From Salinicoccus luteus DSM 17002 (GTDB lineage: Bacteria; Bacillota; Bacilli; Staphylococcales; Salinicoccaceae), in NCBI RefSeq assembly GCF_000712035.1, contig NZ_JONV01000008.1, positions 124,001-188,000 of the forward strand: a stretch of DNA of 64,000 nucleotides, in the 5' to 3' direction. This document shows, in pieces, positions 25,592 to 33,535 of this stretch (its first letter is position 1; each line of letters begins with the position of its first letter). Position numbers and translations under genes: made by a program. The notes beneath the pieces are model-generated. The model had not been told where the DNA came from, did no database searches, and worked only from the letters and a program-made list of their open reading frames with translations.

Positions 25592-27082
25592 TCACTCATC
25601 AATCGAATCCCTCTGGACGATCTGGTCGCTGACATGCTGGCCGCTCAATGTCACCATCGGCATGCCGCCTCCGGGATTCACTGTGCCCCCGACGAAGTAG
25701 AGGTTGTCATAGTGTTCGCTCTGCTTTGGATGCTTGAATCCCTTGTTCTTCTTGCGGTCGGAGAGGGTGCCGTAGATTGCCCCCCGGTCGGAGCCGTACA
25801 CCCGCTGGATGTCCTCCGGCGTCCACACATCTCTTGTCACGATATTCTCACGCAGATCCGTGAGGCCCATGCGTTCAAGCTTGATCAGCGTCTGTTCTGC
25901 AAACCGTTCGTAGGCTTCAGCCGTGAATGGCTCGTCCTGGATATATGGGATGTGAGGGAGCACCTTCAAGTTCTCATGTCCCGGCGGTGCCTGGTCCGGA
26001 TCCGTCTTATTGACGTTCACGAGATAGATGACCGGATCATCCGGCAGTTCATGCTTATGGAATATCTTATCCATCTGCTTCTTCATATCTTCTGCGAAGA
26101 AGAAGTTGTGGTGGGCAAGCTGGGTGTAGGTTTTTTTGACCCCGAGGTGCATGACCAGGCCGGAACTCGCAGGTTCGAATTTCTTTTTGATTTTCCGGAC
26201 ATAGTCCTCATGTCCGCCAATCAGCTGTTCGTAGGTCGGAATGACCTCCATATTGGATACGTAATAGTCTGCATCCAGTTGTGTACCATCATCCAGTACG
26301 GCGCCGGTGATCCTGCCTTCTGAATTTCGGAGTTCAGAAATATGCTGCCCTGTATGGATCGTCACACCGACCTCCTCGGCAAGCTGGACGAGCCCTTTGG
26401 CCAGGTTGTCCATGCCACCCGGTACATACCATACGCCCTGGTCATGCTGCATATATATCATCATATTCAATACAGCCGGTGCATCGTAGGGGGAGGAGCC
26501 GACATATTTGATGAAGTAGGAAAGCATATCGCTCAGCTGCTTATTGCTGATCCGCTTGTCGATCGCCTGGCGTACCGTCGAGAACAGGTCAAAGCCCTTC
26601 AAGGTGCTGAACACCCCTTGGTACTTCAGGATGTCCTTCTTATCATCGACCCCTTTGAAGTAGCTCTGCTCGGTCGTATCATACAGCTTCTTGGAGTAGG
26701 CGAGCAGTTTTTCATACTCCTTGATGTCCTTTTTATCCAATGATGGATTCTTTTCCAGCATGTCATTCATATCTTCATACAGGTCGATGACATTACCATC
26801 CGGGAAGAAGGAGCGCCACTGGTGATTCAGCTTGACCGTCGGCACATAATCCGCCATCTTCTTTCCGCTTGCGGTAAAGAGTTTTTCAAATACTTTCGGC
26901 ATCGTCAAAATGGAAGGGCCGAGGTCAAAGCCGAAGCCATCCTGCTCCAGACGGTTCAGTTTCCCGCCCAAGTGTGCATTCTTCTCATATAACGATACAT
27001 CATATCCCTTTTGTGCCAAGGAAATGGCGGCTGATAACCCTCCGAGCCCGCCGCCGATGATCAATACGCTTTTTTGTGGCAT
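25592..27082 (-). CDS. crtP: 4,4'-diaponeurosporene oxidase (CrtP)
   Basis: 496 residues, first gene of the operon. The N-terminal FAD motif VLIIGGGLGGLSAAISLAQ, then YEKNAHLGGKLNRLEQDGF, FDLGPSILTMP, HQWRSFFPDG and the C-terminal GGTVNPGGGMPMVTLSGQ match staphylococcal CrtP closely along the whole length. CrtP oxidises the terminal methyl of 4,4'-diaponeurosporene. It starts behind AAGGAGATG. The upstream intergenic region contains a palindrome, and an Lrp-type regulator lies upstream on the same strand. Confidence 0.92.
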   Translation of the reverse strand: MPQKSVLIIGGGLGGLSAAISLAQKGYDVSLYEKNAHLGGKLNRLEQDGFGFDLGPSILTMPKVFEKLFTASGKKMADYVPTVKLNHQWRSFFPDGNVIDLYEDMNDMLEKNPSLDKKDIKEYEKLLAYSKKLYDTTEQSYFKGVDDKKDILKYQGVFSTLKGFDLFSTVRQAIDKRISNKQLSDMLSYFIKYVGSSPYDAPAVLNMMIYMQHDQGVWYVPGGMDNLAKGLVQLAEEVGVTIHTGQHISELRNSEGRITGAVLDDGTQLDADYYVSNMEVIPTYEQLIGGHEDYVRKIKKKFEPASSGLVMHLGVKKTYTQLAHHNFFFAEDMKKQMDKIFHKHELPDDPVIYLVNVNKTDPDQAPPGHENLKVLPHIPYIQDEPFTAEAYERFAEQTLIKLERMGLTDLRENIVTRDVWTPEDIQRVYGSDRGAIYGTLSDRKKNKGFKHPKQSEHYDNLYFVGGTVNPGGGMPMVTLSGQHVSDQIVQRDSIDE

Positions 27083-27154
27083 TCAAGACATCTCCTTAAA
27101 ATAGAAAATAACTGCTGCTCATTTATATATGGACTTTAAAAATTTGGAAATTTA

Positions 27155-27187
27155 GTGATACTGGTATCATACCAAATAAATACAGGC
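27155..27187 (-). promoter_or_regulatory. crtP upstream element with palindrome TGGTATCATACCA
   Basis: A 13-bp palindrome (27162-27174) lies within a 33-bp stretch that recurs at 15245-15277. On the minus strand a SigB-like pair can be read: TATTAA, 14 bp, TGGTAT, against GTTTAA-N12-15-GGGTAT. Staphylococcal crt operons are SigB-dependent, so this is a candidate SigB promoter or an operator; the -35 fit is weak. Confidence 0.4.
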
Positions 27188-27250
27188 ATTAATATTTAGA
27201 GGTATGCGCCATGGGTGCATTGTGGAAGAAAAGGCATCTCTGTACTTCCG

Positions 27251-27658
27251 TCAATTGATGGCGATGGAGAGCTTGTAGTTCACATGGGATTCCAGCTGGA
27301 CGAGGAATTCATCCAGTACTCTGTTTGAAGGGAAGCGGCATTCGAGGAGATAGCACCCGTCCCCACTGATCTTATGGTTTCGGACGACATACTGTGCGTT
27401 GGCCGCCACCAGGTTCAAATAGGGTGTATGATAAGAGCTGCTTGTGAATATGGTGATGAAGGCATGGACCGGGTAGCCCATCTTTTCCGGGTTCACTTTG
27501 ATGGTGAATCCTTCGATGATTCCCGCATCTTCCAGCTTCTCCACCCGGGCCGAAGCCGCAGGGCCGCTCAAATGCACCTTTTCACCAAGTTCTTTCATCG
27601 TGATGCGGCTGTTTGTCCGAAGCGCATCCAGAATGAGCGAATCTGTATCGTCGAGCAT
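27251..27658 (-). CDS. Lrp/AsnC-family transcriptional regulator
   Basis: 135 residues. The N-terminal HTH (LDALRTNSRITMKELGEKVHLSGPAASARVEKLEDAGII) is followed by a RAM/AsnC ligand domain with the usual CYLLECRFPS strand. Lrp-type proteins respond to amino acids and often control adjacent genes. The start has AAAGGAG. It lies upstream of crtP on the same strand with a 168-bp gap, and control of the carotenoid operon is possible but unproven. Confidence 0.9.
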   Translation of the reverse strand: MLDDTDSLILDALRTNSRITMKELGEKVHLSGPAASARVEKLEDAGIIEGFTIKVNPEKMGYPVHAFITIFTSSSYHTPYLNLVAANAQYVVRNHKISGDGCYLLECRFPSNRVLDEFLVQLESHVNYKLSIAIN

Positions 27659-27776
27659 AGGCGTCTGCTCCTTTCATTTTTAAAGTGAAATGGCATAAAG
27701 ACTTTCATGAGTCCATTTATTTCAGAAGTGGTATCAGTATACACTGGGGATAAATCAAACTAAAGGAGTTGCTGTT

Positions 27777-28538
27777 ATGAACATTCAACATATACGTAAT
27801 GCCACACTCGTTATGGACTATGCAGGGAAGAGGTTCCTGGTCGATCCGTTCCTGGCGGAGAAGGGGACACTGCCGCCATTCCCGAACTCTGCGCGGCAGG
27901 ATCAGAACAATCCGCTCGTCAGCCTGCCGACATCCATAGAAGAAGTAATCAGCGGTGTGGGTGCCGTCATCGTCACCCATACACATCTCGACCACTGGGA
28001 TGACGCTGCAAAGGATGCATTGCCGAAGGACATCAAGCTTTTCACCCAGAATGAAGCGGATAAGGAAGAGGTCGGGAATGCCGGTTTTACGAATATAGAA
28101 GTACTCGCGGAAGATACAGTATTTGAGGGCATCCAACTGATCAAGACAAAAGGCGAGCATGGCAGGGGAGAGATATTGGAGATTGCCGGATCCGTATGCG
28201 GTGTCGTCTTCAAGCATCAAGAGGAGAAGACGCTATATGTAGCCGGGGATACCGTATGGTACGAAGAAGTGGAGAAGACACTAAACACCCACAAACCCGA
28301 AGTCATCGTAGTGAACGCCGGAGACAACCAGTTCCTCGAGGGTGGCTCCCTTGTCATGGACGGTGAGGACGTACTCAAAGTCCACCAGACTGCACCCGAA
28401 GCCACGATCATCTCCGTTCACATGGAAGCAGTGAACCATTGGGCACTATCCAGGCAGGAGCTGAAGGACTATGCAGAAGAAAAAGGGATGAGCGATAATC
28501 TGCTCGTACCGGACGATGGCGAACAGTATTCGCTCTAA
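27777..28538 (+). CDS. UlaG-type metallo-beta-lactamase-fold hydrolase
   Basis: 253 residues. The motif VIVTHTHLDHWDDAA is the metal-binding HxHxDH of the MBL fold. Later ligands fit GEHGRGE, YVAGDTVWYEE (Asp) and SVHMEAVNHWALS (His). UlaG-like proteins hydrolyse phosphoesters, lactones or sugar derivatives in the cytosol; the substrate is unknown. The start has AAAGGAG. The gene stands alone and is divergent from the Lrp-type gene. Confidence 0.88.
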   Translation: MNIQHIRNATLVMDYAGKRFLVDPFLAEKGTLPPFPNSARQDQNNPLVSLPTSIEEVISGVGAVIVTHTHLDHWDDAAKDALPKDIKLFTQNEADKEEVGNAGFTNIEVLAEDTVFEGIQLIKTKGEHGRGEILEIAGSVCGVVFKHQEEKTLYVAGDTVWYEEVEKTLNTHKPEVIVVNAGDNQFLEGGSLVMDGEDVLKVHQTAPEATIISVHMEAVNHWALSRQELKDYAEEKGMSDNLLVPDDGEQYSL

Positions 28539-28613
28539 GAGATTAGCTATTTATTTGCCAGCCAAGATAGAAGAAAAATAATCAATCAGAAATTGTGATT
28601 AACATGGCATACC

Positions 28614-28645
28614 AAACCCCCAATCCATTTAAATGGATTGGGGGT
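28614..28645 (+). terminator. Terminator hairpin after the MBL-fold gene
   Basis: A perfect hairpin: ACCCCCAATCCATTT with AAATGGATTGGGGGT, followed by a T-rich stretch (GATTTATTG). Confidence 0.8.
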
Positions 28646-28693
28646 GATTTATTGTATTCACTATAATCATCGAAGGAATAGGTATTTTAGAAA

Positions 28694-28779
28694 ACAACCG
28701 ACATGGCAAGTATGGTGTCACCCGAAAGTCAGACCTAAAATCTAGCCTCCGGGGGCAGCTCAAAGTCCGCATCGGTTGT
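28694..28779. other. GC-rich element closed by an 8-bp stem
   Basis: ACAACCGA (28694) pairs with TCGGTTGT (28772-28779), enclosing about 70 bp that are clearly GC-richer than the surrounding AT-rich DNA and contain GGTGTCACC and GCCTCCGGGGGC short hairpins. There is no ORF. It could be a small RNA, a mobile-element end or an attachment-like site. I cannot identify it. Confidence 0.35.
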
Positions 28780-28799
28780 AATCTGTTATTATACTTAAT

Positions 28800-29384
28800 T
28801 TAATTTTCCAAGGCTTTTTCAATCCATTTTTCAAGTGCTATAAGCGCATCGGGATCAGCAGTTTTCACTTCACGCTTCAAATAGTCAAAGTCGATTTCAT
28901 CATATGCAATCGAAATAAGATAGACGCTATATAGTTCATTATCCACTCTTTCGTAGTCCAGGACTCTATCATAGAGAATACTTTCTATTGATTGGACATA
29001 AATATACTTATCATTATCCACTTCCAATTTGGTCAGGCCATCATAGTCGGATGGTTCCAATACACTGTCGACAATATCGACGGCCACGTTCAGGCGCTTG
29101 TGCTGAAAAACGCGCTCGCTATTCTCAAAGCCGATGGCTAATAGCTTTTCTTCCATTTCTTTGGATGCCGAAGTTACAAAATCAATATCATGGGTCGTAT
29201 ATTTACTTTCTGTATAAATTTCCATTGAAAGACCACCGACAATAATTGGCAAGTCACTGACTTTGACATGGCCTTCCATGAGCTTTGTGATAATCGCGGC
29301 TACTTGAATCATGCGATCGTAAAGTTCAGTCTCGGACGAAATTCTATCCATATCAGCTCTAGCATCATTTTCGTTGTAATTCAT
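28800..29384 (-). CDS. Nucleotidyltransferase-type protein (AbiEii/DUF6036-like)
   Basis: About 194 residues. The active-site block of minimal nucleotidyltransferases is present: IIVGGLSMEIYTESKYTTHDIDFV, i.e. GG...S...Y with D-x-D, followed by LLAIGF and VDIVD with a third acidic residue. AbiEii-type toxins and DUF6036 proteins have this layout. ATG 29384 follows AGGAAAGAG. It overlaps a small basic-protein gene by 20 bp, as in toxin/antitoxin pairs. Which partner would be toxic is inference. Confidence 0.7.
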   Translation of the reverse strand: MNYNENDARADMDRISSETELYDRMIQVAAIITKLMEGHVKVSDLPIIVGGLSMEIYTESKYTTHDIDFVTSASKEMEEKLLAIGFENSERVFQHKRLNVAVDIVDSVLEPSDYDGLTKLEVDNDKYIYVQSIESILYDRVLDYERVDNELYSVYLISIAYDEIDFDYLKREVKTADPDALIALEKWIEKALEN

Positions 29385-29559
29385 ATTCTCTTTCCTGCAT
29401 TTCTTCAAGTATGCGCTGTTTTTGTGGGTTCTTACGTGGCCTATCGATTGTACGCATACCAGGCATGAAATCGGGATTGACACGCCTTGCTGCCCGGATT
29501 GCTTGTGACCTTCTTTTTGCATTTCTTTCACGAATATCTGATAATTTCGCAGTTTTCAT
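29365..29559 (-). CDS. Small basic partner of the nucleotidyltransferase
   Basis: 64 residues from ATG 29559 (GGGGTGA seven bases upstream). The protein is very basic (AKLSDIRERNAKRRSQAIRAARR...) and ends with a charged helix (RILEEMQEREYELQRK). There is no known family. The 20-bp overlap with the following gene implies co-translation, and its size and charge would suit an antitoxin or DNA-binding partner. Confidence 0.55.
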   Translation of the reverse strand: MKTAKLSDIRERNAKRRSQAIRAARRVNPDFMPGMRTIDRPRKNPQKQRILEEMQEREYELQRK

Positions 29560-30068
29560 CCTGGTCACCCCACTTTTGTATTTCGTTAATTTATATAGTA
29601 TTTATTATACAGCGTTTTAGATTAAAATGGAAATTTACAATTTTTAAGGATTTAGCTATATATATAAATGATGGATGTAATTTTGAAGCAATTTATAATC
29701 GGTAATCCATGATTATACTGTTACCCTAGCTTGAAAACCTTTGTGTCTGACTTCGCTTGTAAATAGTGACTGAAATCCTCAATATTATTAAAACTATGCA
29801 CTTATATAAATCTGTCATAGCAACTCTGATTTTCCAACAGATCTACCCTTCTCATTTTGAGAAATCAAACTATATAAAAATACTTTCTGAGGGTGATTAG
29901 AAGACCCCTAATCCAACACCAGAAATATCCTGTAATGTCTATTTAGGGTCTACATTAATCACACAAAAATGATATTAGGCCATACTGATTAGAAAAGCAC
30001 AGGGGGTATAGAAATATTCTCTTCACATGGATATAATTGTAATAAATACTATCTGAGGGGGACACACT
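29560..30068. other. Non-coding AT-rich gap
   Basis: No credible gene. It contains a copy of TTATACTGTTACC near 29710 and the ribosome site (GAGGGGG) of the lipoprotein gene at its right end. Confidence 0.5.
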
Positions 30069-30617
30069 TTGAGAAAATCAGTTATCACTTTTAGTTTCTT
30101 ACTTTTAATAGTCATTGTTGCCGGGTGCAATTCTAAAGAGGAAATATCGAGGGAGGAGTATACCGAATATATAAGCGAGGAACTTGCTTATCTTTCCTAT
30201 GCTGATGATTACTATTCAGATCTGTTACATATTCAAGATGAAACTTTTGAAGACTTTTACAGTGAAAACGATAAGCTAATGAAGCTTCAAGAAACATATA
30301 ATGAAAATATGAACACTTTGCAGAATAGGCTAGATCACACACAACGCTTTTATGAAACTTATGAGATACCCGAGGAATTCCGAGAAGTGCCCCAAGACTT
30401 TCAATCAGTATATAGCCAGACAATTGAAGTCATGGAGGGGATAGAAGTAAATACCCTGGATTGGAACACCTCGAATATCAGAGAGGATGCTAGGACAGAT
30501 GTAATAGTAGATGAGAAACTCAATATAATTGATAGCTTCTACTTTAAAGGGATACGAGCAGACGAGCAAGTGGAAGAAGAATTATGGTGCAGGTTTGCAG
30601 TATCATGCTCAAATTGA
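30069..30617 (+). CDS. Putative lipoprotein of unknown function
   Basis: 182 residues from TTG 30069, with GAGGGGGAC just upstream. Signal peptide and lipobox are clear (VITFSFLLLIVIVAGC). The mature part is helical and acidic, with YTEYISEELAYLSYADDYYSDL and other Glu/Tyr-rich stretches. It resembles no named family to me. The last ~15 residues (ELWCRFAVSCSN) look unrelated to the rest and might result from a frameshift near the end. Confidence 0.6.
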   Translation: MRKSVITFSFLLLIVIVAGCNSKEEISREEYTEYISEELAYLSYADDYYSDLLHIQDETFEDFYSENDKLMKLQETYNENMNTLQNRLDHTQRFYETYEIPEEFREVPQDFQSVYSQTIEVMEGIEVNTLDWNTSNIREDARTDVIVDEKLNIIDSFYFKGIRADEQVEEELWCRFAVSCSN

Positions 30618-30701
30618 ATATAGTTTAGCATAAAATAATATCGAAAGTGACACTATAAGGTAAAGGTATTTAACTTGACGGAAAAATCAAAGTAAGCAAA
30701 A

Positions 30702-32486
30702 TTAAGTAGTTTTGAAAAAATCTTCATAAACACCTAGATGCTTCATTTGCTTAATATTTTTTTTACTGAAAAAGAGATTATCTAAGTTATTAATTTTAAA
30801 GTCGCCTTTATATCTTAATGTCAGAAGCACAATCCACCATTTTGAATGAGATATGGTGTCTTTGCAAGCATCTGTATTTTCAATGCTGTCAAGATACTTA
30901 CACCAGACATAATCAAAAATTTTTTTATTTCTTTTTTTACTCTTTGTTACAAACTCAATCAAAACTAAAGGATTAATATCAGTCTTGAATTTATCTCTTT
31001 CATAATATTGAATTAACATATTAAACTCTATATTTTTTTCATTATAATTTAAAAGTTTATTTAGTAGATGATAATGCCAAATTTGAGCTATTGTATCATG
31101 GTGCACGTTGTTTATATGTTCGGTGTTGTCTTTGAGTATCTGTTTTACTTCCTCTCTGTCTTTATTAGAAGAATGATTTATTAATTCATTTATTAACTTG
31201 TACGATCTAGACTGAAGGTTATTATATAAATGACCTAATTTTAAGAAATAGTTTACAAATTGAATAAGTATATCTCTATCCATTAGGACTTCTGTATCTT
31301 TAAAATTAGATATCATTAGACTCAGGAATGTTTTTAGTTGAGTGAAATTATTTTGGCTAATATAAACTTCTATGTATCTCTTTACTTTATAAAAAATTGA
31401 ATCATCATATTTTACTTGCTTCTCATATTTATGTTCTAGATGAGGAAATTCCTGGAATATTTCGTATATTCTACTTTCTTTTCTAGGCTTAAATCCTTTA
31501 TCAATTTTAGTTTTCTCTTCTTTAATACTCAAATTATATATTTTTAATATATTTTGAACTTCTCTTAATATAACTTCCAGTTCTGCCACATCATTTGAAT
31601 AAAAAGTCATATCATCAACATACCTAATGTATGTTGTTTTCTTGTTTTTATTAATTACTTCATGTATTTTACTATCAAGAAAAATTCCTAACAATTCTGC
31701 ACTTATATAGGAGGAAAGAGGGCCTGTGATTATCCCTTTTGTTTGGTTATGGTTAATTCTCATATTATAAATATCAAGATACTCAAGAAACTTTATTAAA
31801 TCTTTAACTTCCTTATAAGGATACTGTGTTTTCAACATGTTATAGTGATGCGAATAAATATTGTTGTAGTAGCTTTCGATGTCTGTAGTAAGATAGTATA
31901 TATGGGTACCTTCTGCGAAATTCTCTTTCATTAAATTGTTTTTAAAGTCTTTATTATTCTCCCTCAAATTTCTATAATAGTATTCGTTCTCAATAGCTAT
32001 TTCATCATAATTTATGAATTGATATAATTCTTGATCGTTTAATATGTTTGAATTAGAATAATTATAATCAATATCTTTGTATATAGCATTGTATAATTTT
32101 TCCCTGATTAATAAAGCATTATATATAAATGATAAATAATAAAGTAAGTTTGGAATTCGAATCTCTCTATATTTATTCGAATCTTTGTAATCTATAAAAG
32201 ATATAGATTCTACTCCTTTATCAAATATGTAACTTGGTGTCTCCCCTGCTTTTATTTTAACCTCTGTTATCAGTTTTGTACTATCATCGACCTCAAATAA
32301 CTCTGCTTTTTCTTCAAAATAAATATCATCAAAGAAAGAGAGTATACGGTCTATGTTGATATCTAGTAAGATGTTTGAAGGAATCTCTTTTGAGATAATA
32401 TTATTCATTATTATTTTAGCATTTAATCTCATCTCTCCATTTTTATAAAAGTAGTTTGGTCTTTTTCCAAAATATTTTTTTGACAA
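30702..32486 (-). CDS. Reverse transcriptase, abortive-infection/DRT type
   Basis: About 594 residues from TTG 32486 (AAAGGAG eight bases upstream; an ATG 24 bp earlier lacks a site). The RT palm is clear: motif A TTDIESYYNNIYSH, motif B GIITGPLSSYISAELLG, and motif C YIRYVDDMTFYS with the catalytic Y-V-D-D, all within residues ~200-300. No maturase X domain, no HNH endonuclease and no known retron-specific region are visible. The last ~270 residues are helical and unassigned. The D...YNNIYSH and TGPLSS motifs are the form seen in Abi/unknown-group defence RTs. It stands alone in AT-rich DNA, and two hairpin repeats lie upstream. An antiphage role is inference. Confidence 0.85.
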   Translation of the reverse strand: MSKKYFGKRPNYFYKNGEMRLNAKIIMNNIISKEIPSNILLDINIDRILSFFDDIYFEEKAELFEVDDSTKLITEVKIKAGETPSYIFDKGVESISFIDYKDSNKYREIRIPNLLYYLSFIYNALLIREKLYNAIYKDIDYNYSNSNILNDQELYQFINYDEIAIENEYYYRNLRENNKDFKNNLMKENFAEGTHIYYLTTDIESYYNNIYSHHYNMLKTQYPYKEVKDLIKFLEYLDIYNMRINHNQTKGIITGPLSSYISAELLGIFLDSKIHEVINKNKKTTYIRYVDDMTFYSNDVAELEVILREVQNILKIYNLSIKEEKTKIDKGFKPRKESRIYEIFQEFPHLEHKYEKQVKYDDSIFYKVKRYIEVYISQNNFTQLKTFLSLMISNFKDTEVLMDRDILIQFVNYFLKLGHLYNNLQSRSYKLINELINHSSNKDREEVKQILKDNTEHINNVHHDTIAQIWHYHLLNKLLNYNEKNIEFNMLIQYYERDKFKTDINPLVLIEFVTKSKKRNKKIFDYVWCKYLDSIENTDACKDTISHSKWWIVLLTLRYKGDFKINNLDNLFFSKKNIKQMKHLGVYEDFFKTT

Positions 32487-32520
32487 CTTACATTCTCCTT
32501 TATGAACCATTTTAGTTTTG

Positions 32521-32547
32521 CTAGTATTTATTATGCTTAATAACTAG
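32521..32547. promoter_or_regulatory. Imperfect palindrome upstream of the RT gene
   Basis: CTAGT...ACTAG with AT-rich arms, about 35 bp before the RT start. It could be an operator or promoter-proximal hairpin. Confidence 0.3.
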
Positions 32548-32696
32548 ATTTATTTCTCAGAGTTTTATCGATAATGTAGCAATTTTAATATAACACGACA
32601 TTCACATGAAGTTCTTGTGCTCAGGGTGATTAATTTAATTTTAATATCTAGGAATTTCTCATAGTTATTATCCTTAAGCCTCCCGTAACTATTCAC

Positions 32697-32906
32697 CTAC
32701 CTCTCATAGTCAAAGCTTACTTCATTATTTTTATGCCTCTGAATTTTATCTTCTATTTTCAATAACCCATATCTCAAATCTTCTATGATACTTTTATAAA
32801 TTTTATAGTTTTCATGTTTTTTATTAGCACATATTTTGTATTTCACTGTTTTAAGTATATATTTCCCCACCGATAGCATGTTGTCATTTTTGACGGTAAA
32901 TTGCAT
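32697..32906 (-). CDS. Doubtful small ORF upstream of the RT gene
   Basis: A 69-residue lysine-rich frame (MQFTVKNDNMLSVGKYILK...) with no ribosome site, partly inside repeat copy A. It may be a chance ORF in AT-rich DNA or a remnant. Confidence 0.2.
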   Translation of the reverse strand: MQFTVKNDNMLSVGKYILKTVKYKICANKKHENYKIYKSIIEDLRYGLLKIEDKIQRHKNNEVSFDYER

Positions 32907-32986
32907 ATATTTTAAGTGTTATTTTGCATAACCAACTTTAAAGCCCAGTTGTCTTCGTTAAAAGATTAGCTGAGCTTCTGAATTAT
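32884..32986. repeat. Hairpin repeat, copy A
   Basis: 103 bp containing TGCATATATTTTA, then TTTTGCATAACCAACTTTAA, then a stem-loop (AAAGCCCAGTTGTCTT with AAGATTAGCTGAGCTT). It is about three quarters identical by eye to 33214-33315. Both copies end with AATTAT. Confidence 0.6.
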
Positions 32987-33213
32987 CGCCTAAATCAGTG
33001 CAAATTAACTCCTAAAGTGATAAGCATGTCGCTTTAGATTTAACTTAATATACTATTAAATAACGACCGTTTATTGGAACATTGGAGGAAGAAAAGATAG
33101 AGCTGATTTCACTACAGATCGACAATATAAAAACACGTACAATTATCTAAGTACAATATTTTAAAAACCTATTGAGTTTTTGTACTGTAACCAAGTCCTT
33201 TGAGGCCAGTTAG

Positions 33214-33315
33214 TCAATTTTGACTATCAAGTGCATATATTTTAGGTTCTATTCTGCATAACTAATTTTAAATCCCGGCTATCTTGATGAGAGATAGACT
33301 GGGTTTTTAAATTAT
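33214..33315. repeat. Hairpin repeat, copy B
   Basis: 102 bp in the same orientation as copy A, 330 bp away. The hairpin (AATCCCGGCTATCT with AGATAGACTGGGTT) pairs at 12 of 14 positions and is followed by a T run. Base changes between copies partly preserve pairing. The rest of 32987-33213 and 33316-33535 holds no gene. Confidence 0.6.
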
Positions 33316-33535
33316 AATAGTGCGAACCAGTACCTAAACCAGGAGAGTATAATTCCGTTTATAGTGAAAAAAGTAAGTTCATCATTAAAGTTATCTGATA
33401 ATTGTGATAAAATTGTATATAAGGAAATCTATAACTTCAGTTATGACATGAAAGTCTGAATCGTTTTTGATGCTGGGAATTATGGACTGGGTTTTAATAT
33501 ATTCAGTTCAATATTATATAAAGGGGAGGAAAACG

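Noticed and set aside
30702-32486. Group II intron or retron origin of the RT
   Set aside because: No maturase X or endonuclease domain, no intron domain V/VI hairpin seen nearby, and no msr/msd pattern that I can recognise. The hairpin repeats upstream are not clearly an msr-msd.
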